Positions 10,700 to 23,099 of a DNA stretch of 64,000 nucleotides are shown piece after piece. The first letter of the stretch is position 1. Each line of letters starts with the position of its first letter. A program made the translations under genes and the position numbers. This DNA comes from Apricaphanius iberus (lineage: Eukaryota; Chordata; Actinopteri; Cyprinodontiformes; Aphaniidae), in the NCBI GenBank assembly GCA_028564705.1, contig JAPXFQ010002690.1, positions 340,501 through 404,500 on the forward strand, in the 5' to 3' direction. Under the pieces are notes generated by a model. It did no database searches. It was not told the DNA's origin and saw only the letters and a list, made by a program, of their open reading frames with translations.

Positions 10700-12085
10700 T
10701 GCTTGGTGGCAGTGATTGCAGTTCTGGTTGGGACAACCGCCACAGCACTGAGACAGCCGTGATCAAGGTGACAAATGACATCCGCATGAACACCAATGCA
10801 GGCAAAGTCTCAGTTTTAGTTCTGCTGGACCTGAGCGCTGCCTTTGACACAGTGGACCATGGGATCTTACTTCACAGGTTAGAAAACTGGGTGGGAATAT
10901 CTGGTACTGCTCTAAACTGGTTCAAGTCCTATCTCGAGGACTGGACGTACTTTGTCCAAATTTGCAACCGTCTCAGACAAAATTCCCATGACCTGTGGAG
11001 TCCCCCAGGGGTCAATCTTCGGACCACTTTTATTCAACTTGTACATGCTTCCATTGGGTCAGCTAATTAACAGCCATAATGTGTCCTACCATAACTACGC
11101 AGATGACACTCAGATCTGCATGTCACTGACGGCAGGTGAACATTGGCCTATAGATACACTCTGTAACTGTATTGAACAGATCAGTGTGTGGATGCCAAAC
11201 AACTTTCTCCAGTTAAACTCAGACAAAACTGAGATAATTGTTTTTGGCCCACAGACACAAAGATAAAGTGTTATCAGTCATCTTCAGTCTCTCTGTCTTC
11301 AGCCAAAAAATCAGGTTAGAAATCTAGGGGAAATCATGGACTCGGACCTGAACTTAAACAGCCACAATCAAGCAATAACATCAACAGCTTTTTACCATCT
11401 GTAAAACATTGCTAAGATCAGAGAAATAATGTTGAAACCAGACTTAGAGAGACTTATCCATGCATTTGTCTCCAGCAGGTTAGACTACTGTAACGGCCTG
11501 CTCACTGGCCTCTCTAAAAAAGCTGTTAGACAACTGCAGTACATCCAGAACGCTGCTGCTCGAGTCCTGACAAGAACCAGGAAATATGACCATATTAGTC
11601 CAGTGCTCCGGTCTCTGCACTGGATTCCTGTCGCTCAGAGAATAGAATTTAAAACAGCTCTGCTTGTATACAAGTCTTTTCATGGTTTGGCACCAAAGTA
11701 CATCTCTGACATGTTAGAGACAAATGAACCATCTCGGGCCCAGAGAACTTCAGGGAGGGGTCTCCTGGTGGTTCCCAGAGTCAGCAATAAACACGATGAG
11801 GCTGCATTTCAGTTTCAGGCAGCTAAAATCTGGAACAGTCTTCATGAGGATGTGAGACAAGCCTCAACTCTAACAATGTTAAAATCCAGGCTGAAAACAG
11901 TTTCTTTTACCTGTGCATATGACAATTGAAAGTATTTTATCTGCACTCTTGCTTTTTTATTGTAATTAATTATTAGTTTATGTATTTTTTCTGTTTTTAA
12001 CTGTTCTCTTAATTTATGCAAGTGTGAAGCATTTTGAATTGCCTTGTGTATGAATTGTGCTCTACAAATAAACATGCCTTGTCTT
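10700..12085 (+). mobile_element. L2-type LINE fragment
   Basis: Truncated at the 5' end. Motifs in order: HSTETAVIKVTNDI and LDLSAAFDTVDHGILLHRL (10740-10880), GVPQGSIFGPLLFNLYMLPL (about 11000-11050), NYADDTQICMSL (about 11091-11125, the catalytic Asp pair), then the C-terminal block FVSSRLDYCNGLLTGLSKK, VLTRTRKYDHISPVLRSLHW (11465-11630). The frame changes near 10970-11010 and stops occur at 11264 and before 11429. The 3' end GCTCTACAAATAAACATGCC is a typical L2 tail. It is a dead copy without an endonuclease. Confidence 0.85.
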
Positions 12086-12097
12086 GCCTTACTATGT

Positions 12098-12245
12098 TTA
12101 GGGGGTAATTACTTTTTCATTTTTTCCCAGGCTGGTTTAGATTGTGTTGGCTTTTTTTTCCTCCAATAAATTGGAATCACAATTTGAAAACTTCAAATTA
12201 ACTGGAAATTGAAAGAGTGCAAAAAACCTTTTTTTCATTGTACCT
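12098..12245 (-). mobile_element. Tc1/mariner terminal fragment
   Basis: The text GGGGTAATTACTTTTTCA followed by a TTTCCTCCAATAAAT stretch is recognisable as the end region of a common fish Tc1-like element. It seems to be the opposite strand of the family seen at 19545-19640. Confidence 0.5.
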
Positions 12246-15225
12246 TATGTGGATGGTTTTACCAGAGACGTAAGACATTTAAAGGTCGGATATGAAACAT
12301 GAGCATGATAGTTTATCTAGGATGTAGTTAAAACAACAAAAACTTTATTTCAGCTGTTGGGTTGCCTGGTTCGGTACTGATACACCCAGTGACCAACCTG
12401 AACTGTGTCCAGTGAAGAAATTAATTTTAGAGAAGTTTAACTGACAGCTAATGTTAGCAAAGTTAGCAAAGTGAGCTATCTTACCAATCTAGGAGAAACG
12501 TTGCTGTTTCCAGTGTGTATTTGATGCCGTGGAAATGTTTAATGTGGGTCCATCTAGTGTAGGCTTCACCCTACGGTCACTCCTCTCCTGAGATGGTTAA
12601 CATTATATCCGGGGTTCTGAAGACATGCTGACTCCAACTTTTTCGCAGTACCAGCCAAGCTATGCCGACCACATTGTTGGACCATAGAGATCTTATCCGT
12701 CAACCCACAACACGCGGCCGCTACTGGCTGGTACATGTAAACTTAACGTCATTGTTGTGCCCGTTTTAAATGTACATTTAATATATTTTAATTCAAATAT
12801 ATATTTTTTTAGGATAATGTTGTACTTTCATTCTGCATCCCTCTAAAAGCCCTGTGGATGTATACATTTTTTAAAATACAGCTTTTTATGAAAATGATCC
12901 ATAGTCAACCTTTGATGAATGCTGCATTTTGATTTGTTGTGTATCAATGTATAATTATTCTGTTATGTTACACGAATCAATAACCCTGCGGATTTTGCTT
13001 TTTATTAAATCACCTTGCATTTACCTTCCTGAACTGATCCTTCTTTTCTGTCTTTCACATTTTTTTTTATTCAGGTCGTGACAGATGCAGAACTTCCTTC
13101 ACCAATAACGGTATTGCACTGACACGTGAAGATGTGCTGTGCATGAGCGCATGATTGAATATGTCTGGCAGACGATTACTGTGACAATGATAATAGTGGC
13201 ATTAACAGCAAAACTTGCAATTTCTGAAAAGAACAGTTTGCTTCCTTTTCAAAGGATGCCTTTTGCAAGATCTTGTAAACAGTTCCCTTCCCATTAATGT
13301 CCAGTCTATGCTGCTAAAGTAATCGGTACTCAGCTGCATCTCAATAAAATTGCACATCACTTAAAACTTTATTTTACTAAACATAACCTTTGAATGATCA
13401 TGGATTGTAGCTGATTAATGAAATAAATGTCTTAAATATCAAAAGAGGGGTTAAGGGATTTATATATGAACTTCAGTTTTCGAACTCAGTTGCTAAAATA
13501 TAATTTTCAACTGTATATAAATACAATTCATAATAAATGATTAAATAAAAAAGGTAACTTTAAAATCTTTTTGACATTTTCTAACTATTGTCTTGATTGT
13601 AATTTTACTTAAGTGCACTTTAATGCAGTAGAATGCTTTAGTTAAATAATAAACTAATATATTTAGCTACTTTTACACTGAATCAACACATGGAACTAAT
13701 CAGTGCTGTTTTTTAGAAGCTGAAGAATAGGTAGAAAAATAAAATCACAGCCCACTGTTAAGATTAAAGTAATTGCTATCTCCTGGGTGACGATGTGAAC
13801 TTTTCCCAGCATTACAACAGAATCTGTGCGTCCACAGCAAAAATGTACCCATGTCTGGGTGATGTTCTGATGAACAGACTTTGTGTGTTCCTCTTGTCTC
13901 TGATGGTTTTTATTTTTGAATAGAAACCTCCCCTTGTGTTTCTTCGTGATAGTTTAAATTCTCATCCGTCTCCCGCATCTGTCAGTTACAGTTTGGACCG
14001 GGCCTTGTAGTCCTTCACAGTGACAGGGAGAATAGAAAAAAGAAGGGGATCTTTCTCTTGCTCTAGGTTACTCTGACATAATGCCCGCCTCTTAATAGAA
14101 GCAGTAGCCAAACCTATGATTTAAAAATAATACTTTCTTTCTACCACCTTGGTCATCTTCCTGTTGAAATGAAGAGATCTGTCTTCAGCCTTGATTTGCT
14201 TTAATTTATTTTTTTGTGAGGCTGAAGCGGCGGAACATTTTGCAAAGTCCACTGAACTCAGACACCTCAATTGCAGCGTGCTGTCTGGGCTTCATTGGCT
14301 CATTTTATATTTCGTCCGAAACAGCCTCTTCACTGTTCCCCCCCACCTCTACTCGTTTTCTCATTACATCCCTGACTCTCCCAAGCAAATAATACAGAGC
14401 TGTTCTATTGGCTTCAGTGGAAAATGCATTTCCTTTCATCTAGCCCTAAGTGTGTGTGCAGAATCCACATACAGTACATAACCTAAAATGTGTATGCAGA
14501 CCCCCTGCGCCCACTCTCCTGGCTACTTAAATAGGCTATTTTCTCCTCTAATGTTGTTTCCCGTCGTCTCTTCTTTTGAATCGATTGGACAAGCTCGCCG
14601 GATCAATAGATTGCTGTAGATCAGAGTGATTGCTGTCCAGGCAGGCTACGATGTCCCGGCGTTCAACGCGGTCTCCATATAAACCACTCAGAAAAGCTCT
14701 CATTTCTGCACCAAGGTTATGAAATAAAGTGCTGATAAAAGCTGACAGTGAGGCTTGTTTGTTTTGACCGATGAATAGGTTAACTGCTATAGCAATGTTG
14801 CGAGCCTTCCGCAAGCACTCTGGGTCTCACCTCATTGTGGAGCAAATTGCCTTGAATCTACGGGCGCTTTATTGCGCCCACAAATCCTGAAAGTTGTTAG
14901 TGCCACAGGGCCGAGGAACAGAGGGGAAGATTGTATACTAATGGCCAAATGATGCTTCTGTTCGTTTTTTGTTAAATGGCTGATGCATAAACTATCCATC
15001 ATTGTGCTGCACAATTCAACGTATGTTTTCCTCACTTCAACATATTTCGATTCCATCTTTGTGGTGTTTGTCAGACACTGCATCCAGATGCTCTTTTTCT
15101 TTTTAGCTCAGTTTTTTTTCTTCTTTTTGCTGTAAATGTTTCTGGGACAAACACCTTTCAAACATGGCAAACAATAGTAAGGAATAATGTAACATAAAAT
15201 AGACTCCTGTAGGTACAATTCTACA
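12246..15225. other. Mostly unique stretch; possible regulatory core at 14.2-14.9 kb
   Basis: There is a perfect 10-bp inverted repeat GTACCAGCCA/TGGCTGGTAC at 12648-12657 and 12725-12734, with a CpG-containing middle that includes GCGGCCGC, probably a small palindromic element. At 14200-14900 the sequence keeps CpGs, lacks repeats and holds GGGCGC-TTTATT-GCGCCC near 14860, a perfect short hairpin around a Hox/Cdx-like TTTATTG. Elsewhere it is AT-rich. No host exon is recognised; a possible acceptor at 13075 (TTTTTTTTATTCAG) has no clear partner. Confidence 0.25.
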
Positions 15226-15269
15226 CGGGGGTGGGGGGGTGTGTGTGTGTGTGGGGGGGGTGGGGGGGT
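15226..15269. repeat. G-rich/(GT)n simple repeat
   Basis: Alternating runs of G and GT units. Four or more G runs close together could form a G-quadruplex. Confidence 0.9.
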
Positions 15270-15761
15270 TAAAAAACAAAGTTCTCCGACAACATTATAT
15301 GCAGGGATCCAGTGCTGAGAATCTTTCAGGACTGGGCCAAGACTTTTGAATTTAACGTACATTAAAGATGCATTCTCTATGGTTTTCTCAAGTACAAAAA
15401 TTATTTACATCTTTTTTTTAATTGATAGAAATAATTACTCTTTCGATTTAGAACATTTACAAGTAAAATTAGTTCAATTAAGTCATAGGGAACAAAAATG
15501 AAACAACCTGAAATATTCAGAGAAATCAAGTGTTATTTCTTTTCAGTGTTTCAAAAAGTCAATGAAAAGTGCCAACTGCAGTCGTTATTATACCTCTTCA
15601 TCCTCCTCTGTAAATGTCTAGGGTGAATAGGGTCATCAGGTAAGATGAATCACCTAAGGTTTGAGTTTTACAGCCCTTCAAATTTTAACAAACACTGTTT
15701 GTAAAGGATTTCAAATTGTTGACACAAGTGTTCTTGAAAAAACAACAATAATTGATTTGAT

Positions 15762-16130
15762 TGGTCTATAGTTGGGGGTGCACGGTGGCGCAGTGGTTAG
15801 CACTGTTGTTGGCCCGTCCCAGGGCCTTTCTGCATGGAGTTTGCATGTTCTCCCCGTGCATGCGTGGGTTCCCTCCGGGTACGCCGTCTTCCTCCCACAG
15901 TCCAAAAACATGACTGTCAGGTTAATTGATCACTCCAAATTGTCCTTGGGTGTGTGCGTGCATGGTTGTTTGTCCTGTCTGTCTCCTTGTGGCCCTGTGA
16001 TGGACTGGCGACCTGTCCAGGGTATACCCTGCCTCTTGCCCGTTGACAGCTGGAGATGGGCACCAGCCCCCCCGCGACCCATTAAGGATTAAGCGGTTCA
16101 GAAAATGGATGGACGGATGGTCTATAGTTG
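15762..16130 (+). mobile_element. tRNA-derived SINE with 13-bp target-site duplication
   Basis: The insert at 15775-16117 is bounded by the perfect repeat TGGTCTATAGTTG (15762-15774 and 16118-16130). It starts with a pol III A-box-like GGTGGCGCAGTGGTTAGCAC, continues with the GGAGTTTGCATGTTCTCCCC and CTTCCTCCCACAGTCC body, and ends in GGATGGACGGATGG. The B-box region expected after the A box is missing: GTTAGCACTG jumps to TTGGCCCGTCCC. The tail is shared with 7441-7572, 27818-28254, 39513-39640 and 46772-46876. The perfect duplication implies a fairly recent insertion. Confidence 0.9.
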
Positions 16131-16989
16131 CCAAAAAGTGGCAATATACCCAGATTAACTCATTTTGCACAACATTATTATACCTTTTGTGTCCATGAGG
16201 ACCTATGGGATTTTTGCCACTTTTGTCACAGACAGAAACACCTGTGCAAGCTTTGCCAGCGGTGTGTTGCATGGCACAGCAGCATAGCCTGCTTTCTGAT
16301 CTGTCTTTGAGCAGATCAGAACCAGGAACTCGGGGAGGTTGTCAGAAGAAAAAAACAAAACGTTGTAATGTTTCATATATCTCACCAGTCAAATTAAGTT
16401 TTTTTGTTTGTTTGTTTGTTTTATTGGTCCCCTAAAAAAACAGCTGAAAAACAGGACATTTTCATCAATTTATGAAATCCCCCCAGATGCCCTGGACAGC
16501 ACTTGAAAATTGAACATGTCCGGGTAAAAGAGGGCGGCTGGTTACCCTAATTAAGAGACTGAGGTGCAAGACAAAGTCAGCCAAAGATAACTTTAGAAAG
16601 AGCCCACAGGCTGAAAATGTGCAGCATTAAAGACATTTCTCTAATGAACTACAACCATGACCATCATGATCTGCCAGTGACTCCTCCATCAATCATCTGT
16701 CCAGATGCCCCGATGATTGAAAGTAACTCTACTATTCAATACAGTAACTACTGGTTTGTTCGTAGAAAATTGGAACGACAATTGTGTTGGAGCAAGTCAC
16801 AGCAAAGGGACTGAAGCCTGAGGCAAAGTTGTGCTTCAGCAACTCCTCAAAATGACTTTAATGATATGATGCTAACACCTTTGAAGCAGAAGCCATCATT
16901 TTCATCCACAAGCTGAGTGTGAGAACTGTTGTGGAACTAGTTCTCTCATTCTCTCCACTGTGAGGAAAATCTTCATGAAGGTTATTTAA
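16131..16989. other. Unassigned stretch
   Basis: Short ORFs only (the longest is 65 codons). Nothing recognised. Confidence 0.3.
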
Positions 16990-17100
16990 CTTAGTTAATG
17001 TGTGAATGTGTGTGAATGACTGAATGTAGAGTGAAGCACTTTTGGGGTCCTCAGGATTAGATAAAGAGCTATACAAGTTCAGGCCATCTACCATATATTT
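16990..17100 (+). mobile_element. L2-tail-like short repeat
   Basis: This is the same family as 6801-6925 in the other orientation. The shared core is GTCCTCAGGATTAGATAAAG then GCTATACAAGTTCAGGCCAT. Confidence 0.6.
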
Positions 17101-17796
17101 CCAAAAACAATGAGCCAATCGGCAAAAAAATTGTTATGTAAATTGTCCTATGAGCCTTACTGTAACTTTCTATGTTCTATGTAAGTTGTATGAAACACAT
17201 TAGTCTTTTCTGTTGCTGATTTTACCAAAGTGAACATTTTACATCATTGGATATAGGAATGAAGCCACTGTTGAGAAAAAAAACAGTCATCTTATTTAAC
17301 TTAAGCTTCTAAACTTCGTACAGTCATGTAGACTGGACCTCTTTGTACTCAAAGCTAAGAGCTATACATGTGCCACAACAGAAGATGATTATTTTCTACA
17401 AAGTCTCTGTAGAATTTACTATAACGACGGGTGCACTGCAAAGTGATGTTTTGGGCACTTCAAGTAAATGTTGCCATCAAATCTCCTGTGCCAAAGGGAA
17501 TCAAAGTCAGAAGAGGTATGCAGTTTGATCTAAACTGGTTTTCTGACCGATTTCAGGTTTCATACTGAAAAAGCTTTTTGTTGATGCTAGTCCAAAAAGT
17601 ACAAATATCTTATATAAAATTATCTCTGCCACCTGTCCCTTAAGGACCACAACATTTTTCCCACTCAACACTAAATATTCCAGCCACTTTCTACACAACC
17701 GAGATCTGGATTGCTTTCAAAAAAGAAATAAACATGCTCCTTGTTGTTAAATGCAGTGCCTCCACCAGATCCTTTAAGTCTCTTTGTATGATTAAT

Positions 17797-17850
17797 TTAC
17801 CAACAACACTATCTGAAACTGAATTACCAACAACACTATCTGAGACTGAT
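17797..17850. repeat. 27-bp tandem duplication
   Basis: TTACCAACAACACTATCTGA occurs at 17797 and again at 17824, two copies with one difference in the remaining bases. It lies in a 105-codon plus-strand ORF (17734-18051) that has no other sign of being a gene; the 27-bp period keeps frame only because it is a multiple of three. Confidence 0.85.
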
Positions 17851-19367
17851 GTCAGCAACAACCAACTGCTGAAGAACAAGTCCAGAAGTTCATGCGAAAG
17901 TTGTTTCAGTGCATCCGTAAAATTAATGCTGATCAGCTACCATGAAAACTCTTACTACACAAGCAATCTGTGTGCTGGAGAGTTTAACTTGATATACCAA
18001 AAGGTAAATGGGGAGGAAACTCGGGAACACCCTGAAGTCCCGATGTCTTGATATCTAAGCAAATTCTAGCACCATGGGCCATAAAGTGAGGAAAAACTTA
18101 AACATTCAACATCCAGTGGCACCTATAGCCCCTTACTGGCTGCAAGGTCACCTTAACATAAACTAATAGAAGTTATGGAGCCACTGTGAGGTATATCTTT
18201 GAGGTTGTGAGTCGCCTACACATTGCTATTTACAGTTTCTTTGAATTCAACCAAGAGCAGATACCATGTTTATTAATTTCACAGGCCCCTGAGCTGACAG
18301 CCTTTTGGCAGTTAACATCACTTTTAAACAATTTCTTATTTTTTTGTATGCTATGACTTTTTTCAATGCTTTTGGCTATTTCCTGGTATATGTGGAAAAG
18401 TCTCAATGTCAAAACATTCTTTCCTTCTGCTAAGATCTCCTAATTGTTCGGACTGTTTTCTCGAGACTGCAGGGGATATTCACTTCTGTTTCTCTTTATT
18501 TTTTGGTTATTTCCTGGTTTTCTTTATATCGAATCCAGCCATATGAAAGGTAGATGGACACTTTTTTCCGTAATTGACAAGAAGCCAGCTGAAACAAAGA
18601 GAATACAAGCTTTTGAGAAATGTTAGACCCCAAAAAAAGCTATTCAGGGACAAGCTGTCAAAGGTAAGGGAAAAAAAATCCCTGACATGTTTGCTGCTGA
18701 AGCACATGTAACACTTGTGGATGATACTGGAAAGGTGAGTAAAAAAATAAGAATGTGAGAGAGGAGTGAGGGAGTAGAAGAATAATACAACTTGGCAAAC
18801 AACCGGAGGCATGATAATGACAATTAAAAGTAGAGTTGTGTTTGGAAAGTTAAAATTAAAAATTATGGGTAGAAAAGTCAGATCTTTCAATTTGCTGCTC
18901 ATCATGTGGATAAGGGTTACCGAACTAGATCTTCATAATTAGGACTTAGGAATTTATGAATGTTTAATGTTTGTCACAGTCAAGCGACCCAATGGACAAG
19001 GGGGAGATGATGGAGATATTTGCTCAGTTAGAATGATTGATTCACTTTTTTATGTAGCCTTGATATGAAAAACGTTTTCATGCGAAAAGATATTTTAGTT
19101 CATCATGCTGAAAACCGTATAAGTTGCCTGTGTTCTTTGGGGGCCTGGAAATGATGTGCTGGAGAGACAGCCTTTGTGTGGGTTTCAATGGAGAATATGT
19201 GAAAAAAACCCCCGACAGATCCAGAATTGCTTAAGCTTCTTATCCATTACCTGCACCATACTGTAATGTTAGGGCAGCTTTTTACACCTCTATGACAATG
19301 TGCTGTCATTTCGTTTTAAAAGCTTCATATTATACGCTGCAGCCTCTTTTCCCCACTTTATACATGC
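17851..19367. other. Unassigned AT-rich stretch
   Basis: No repeat family or gene recognised. ORFs are short and hydrophobic or low complexity. Confidence 0.3.
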
Positions 19368-19640
19368 AGTGCTTTGCAAAAATATTCATACACCTTGACA
19401 CCTCTGACTTTTTTTAAAAGCTGTTACATTACAAACACAGAATTCAGTAAATGCTGTTGGAACTGTGTGTTTATACGTAAACCCACACAAGTGGAGCTTA
19501 CTTGGTGACTAGAAGGAAAATGATATAAGCAGTGGTGTGAAAAAGTGTTTGCCCCTTCTCACACTTAAATGTTTCCGATTATCAAAACCTATTTAACAAT
19601 TAGTCTAACACAACACAAGTAAACACAAACACTTCCTTTT
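19368..19640 (+). mobile_element. Two Tc1/mariner end fragments
   Basis: CAGTGCTTTGCAAAAATATT (19368) is the start of a widespread fish Tc1 terminal repeat, and the text up to 19525 follows it loosely. At 19531, AGCAGTGGTGTGAAAAAGTG starts another Tc1 family, running on through TTAAATGTTTCCGATTATCA. No transposase is present. A second insertion into the first, or two adjacent relics, are both possible. Confidence 0.6.
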
Positions 19641-19780
19641 TATCGCTTAAGAGGTCATGCCATATCTATTTATTCTTTGTATTTAATTTCTTCATTCATT
19701 CTTGTGTTTTCTTCTTTATGATTTAGATTTTTTTCGCTCTGATTGGTGTTCCCGTTGATTCGTAGTTTCTTTGACTCTCA

Positions 19781-20344
19781 GGCCCTGTCTACCAGGAGAT
19801 GAAACCAAGTGTAGCAGCAAAGCTATTTAATTGAATTGGTGATTCATCCGCAAGGAGTAGTTCATCTTTGAAACCAGGTACCACGGTGGAGAAATCTCAC
19901 AACGCTGACTCGCCGCTTGACACTTTCCGAGCTCTCAAGCATTTTTTTACGAGTGGATGATGTCACCACCCCATTCTTATATTTAATGCACATCTCAAAC
20001 TCTGTAATAAAGTAAACGTAAAGTGGTACAGTACAGTGTTGCAGTTCTAATAAAGCGAATACTGACCTTATTATGAATCCTAGAATACGATTTACTGTCA
20101 CCAGCAACAAAAACAAGGATCCAGAGAACCAAAGACACAGTAGGCTTTTGAATAAAGCTCTAAATTGAAGCTAGATTTTTGCGGGTGGACTGCACGTGCT
20201 CAGTGTTATTTTCTCTGTTTTTCTGACAGTGTCACCAATGGGACTGCCATGGTACTACAGCAGCTTTAGCAGGCATGTGGACAGGATTGCTTTTGATCTC
20301 TTTTTTGAAATTATTCCCATTTACTGTCCGTGTAAACAGGGTCT
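19781..20344. mobile_element. MITE with GGCCCTGTCTAC inverted ends
   Basis: The left end GGCCCTGTCTACCAGGAG and the complement of the right end (AGACCCTGTTTACACGG) are imperfect inverted repeats about 560 bp apart, resembling a common fish MITE. The DNA on both sides (19739-19780 and 20347-20397) shares GATTGGTGTT and AGTTTCTTTGAYTCTCAG, so the flanks are themselves partly duplicated. Confidence 0.5.
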
Positions 20345-20672
20345 AAGATTGGTGTTTGTCTATTTCCTTTAATTTGCAGTTTCTTTGATTCTCAGTTCTA
20401 CTCCAGTGTTAATTATTCAGCTTCCTCCCGCCTGCCAGTGTGCTCTTCTCCAGAGCTGTTTTCTATCATCTGATTTTCCTCTTCCTGCGTTCTAACTCAG
20501 CTGTTTCCCATTTGCCTCTGATTAGTTCCACTGGTTGCTCTGTAATTTCTACCTCTTCCTTAATGTGTCAGGTCATTGGTTTTTATTGTTTAAAAAGTAA
20601 ACTTAAATCATACATTCATTTATTAATTCATTACTGGATCCTTCTGTTATCATGTCAGTAAACCTTTCTGTT

Positions 20673-21010
20673 AGAGACCCACTCTGTAACTTTTACACCA
20701 AAAAACACATGTTTTTGTAACGTATATGTGACACAGCACCATTTTTGATGTTCGTTTTCAGAGCTGTGGGAGGGTCCTGCTGCTAAAAGCCACACTATAG
20801 ATCTTTTCACCCACGGACCGCTTTGCTGGATGTACTGAGAGAGTTTTGCTTTATGGCAGTACACTACGCGCTACCTGATATAAACAAACCCGCGGTTTTG
20901 AGACTTGAGCCATGGCAGATCCACCAAAGAAGACGTTATTAGTAGAAGCGAGGAAAAGTAGCGGAGCTGCGAGAGCTAAAAGCTGCTGGAGCTTCGCAGC
21001 TGCAAAAGGG
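20673..21010 (+). mobile_element. Decayed MITE with exon-like segment
   Basis: The left end GAGACCCACTCTGTAACTTTTA resembles the ends of the TTAA MITE at 3187. The interior includes a short Lys/Arg-rich reading frame from the ATG at 20912 (MADPPKKTLLVEARKSSG), a feature I associate with a family of fish non-autonomous elements. No right end was found, so the boundary is approximate. Confidence 0.35.
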
Positions 21011-21317
21011 TTGTTGTGACTGTCCTGTTGGTGTCATGATCTCCCATCAATTGCGTGTCAGAGCAACTCATGCAATGCAAATTTCGCAATGCTCTGTTTG
21101 AAAATTTAGAACAGCGAATGCGTGCAGTAAACAGAAGGCAACGATGTATTTTGCACACTCTGAACCCCGATATGTTGGCAGCAGCATGTTTAAACAGACG
21201 ACAGAAGATCAGGAATTAACAACATTCACTGTAGCAAATGGGATATTGATTTGTGGCGCTGCGAGTCAAACGTGTAGGTTAAAGAGAATGAATAATATGA
21301 CAAAAAGTATGTATTGT

Positions 21318-21953
21318 AGAGTTGGTTCGGATCGACACTGTTTGTATTCAAACATGAAGCGAAGCGAACCTCTGTCCCTTTGGAACCGGGTGGTCTCGGT
21401 CCGGTTTTCTGATTCGCAGTAGGATTCGTTTGTGTGTATTCACACCTGCATAAAAGGTCTGTGTTAGGGAAAAATAATAATGTTGTATTATTATTTTCTT
21501 AGGGTGTATTTCTTTATCACATAGTTTAAATGTACTTTTTAAATGTCATTTGGTTTCAACCAAATGTTCCTTTGTATACACCCTGTTCTTTTAAGATGCT
21601 AATGAAGTTTGACCAATTAAAGAGAGACTGCAGTGGGAGGGCCTTTTGAGACCAGGAGACAGAGCTGTGTGATCAGGAGACAGAACTGGGATACTGTCTG
21701 AGAAAATCAGAGGAGAACAGACACACGGTCAACCAGAGTATCTTCCTGGTCTCCCTCTGCAGAACTTTACTTTATTCTATCTCCCACTGCAGAGCTAATT
21801 TAACTTCAATTTCTCTCCGACCCCTGTGTGTGATTCTTTCTAGGTTAAACCACTATTTTTTACCCGAACAGTCTGCACCAGCATTCCAAATGAACTCTGG
21901 TCCGTTTAAAGTGGACCAAACAGTGTAGGTCTGAATACACCCTTAGTGTAGTT
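21318..21953. mobile_element. MITE interrupted by a solo LTR
   Basis: The outer DNA has GTGTGTATTCACACCTGCAT on the left of the LTR and GGTCTGAATACACCCTTA on the right, with AACC(C/T)-rich, GAACC/GGTCC motifs between, the style of a common fish MITE with GTATTCAGACC-type ends. The left outer boundary is uncertain. It was present before the LTR element inserted at GTCTG. Confidence 0.4.
21462..21870. mobile_element. Solo LTR (409 bp) with 5-bp target-site duplication
   Basis: The unit starts TGTTAGGG and ends CCCGAACA, short inverted termini of TG...CA type. It is flanked on both sides by GTCTG (21457-21461 and 21871-21875). There is no internal retroelement sequence, so two LTRs have presumably recombined. 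A 5-bp duplication fits Ty3/gypsy-like or retrovirus-like elements; the family cannot be told from the LTR. The orientation is not certain. Confidence 0.85.
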
Positions 21954-21959
21954 AGATTT

Positions 21960-23099
21960 AAAGCCTCTAAAACACCTCAGAAGCTTACACCGCAGCACCT
22001 CTATGATGCTCCAAACTCACAGGGGAAAATCACTTGCGGTTTATAGTAAAACATTTGTTAAGTAAAGGAGTTTTGAGGCAAATGATGCATTATTTAGAGG
22101 CTGCACATCAGTGCCCCCATTAACTCCCTTTATATGGATATATGCTGCTCACGAATTGATATAAACTTTTCCCAAAGGACTCCAAGTGGCTCCAAACTTG
22201 TCTGAGTGAGAAAATGAACATAATGCATGCTAAAAATAAGTTCCAGGTTGCAAAAAAACAATAATTTCCCTAACTATTGTCAACACCCTGGTTTCCCTGT
22301 TTTGAAATCTAGTTACCTCCAGTTCTCCCAGCGTTTCGATCGAATAAAAAGCTAAACATGACATCTAAATTTAAAAGACAACCACTGCAAACAACTGTAG
22401 TGAAAACTCACATAGTTGGTAAGAAAAGTCCCTCTGTGTGTTATTGCTGTACAACTTGTAACAGCATTTCAGGCTTATTGAGAAGGGTACTGCCTACATG
22501 TGCCGGGTCAGCTTTGCTCTACAAAAAACAACATCTGGAGATGATATCCTAATCGCTTGATTGACTTAATAAATCAGGGTAGCATCTGGCATCAAAGTAG
22601 GCCGGTTGCAATGAAACTATGCTTGTATGACCTTAAACCCTATTTTAAATAACGTCATCTGTAATCCATGGGGATGTTACAACTGCAACTGAACTGATGC
22701 AGGATTTGATGTCCCTTCTTTTTACTCACCCCGGGTTTTTGAAGCATATTGTAATCTCTTTTGAAATAAGCAGCCTCAGAACGTTTGCTCATTGTAGTTG
22801 TTAACAAACAGTTCTATCAAATGTAATGTGTGTCCTCCTTCATTGAAGCAACAGAAAATAATGTATTTTTTTATGTTTGAATATGAAATCTATACCTTTA
22901 TTCTATGAAGGAGTTTTGTTATACAGCCCCTTTATTTAAAGAAAACTGCAGAGTGAAAAACCACATCGGAATAAACAGCTTTTTTTCCCTGTACCACTGG
23001 CTGTAACAGAAGCCAACTCTGAAACACCGAGGACGCCTTTCCAGGGTTATAATTGGGACAAAGCATTATTATTTGCATGATGACGGAAAATGGTTCATT
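21960..23099. other. Unassigned AT-rich stretch
   Basis: No repeat family or gene recognised. Confidence 0.3.

Noticed and set aside
17734..18051. 105-codon ORF with repeated LPTTLSET
   Set aside because: The repeated peptide comes from a 27-bp DNA duplication. No start context, splice sites or domain.
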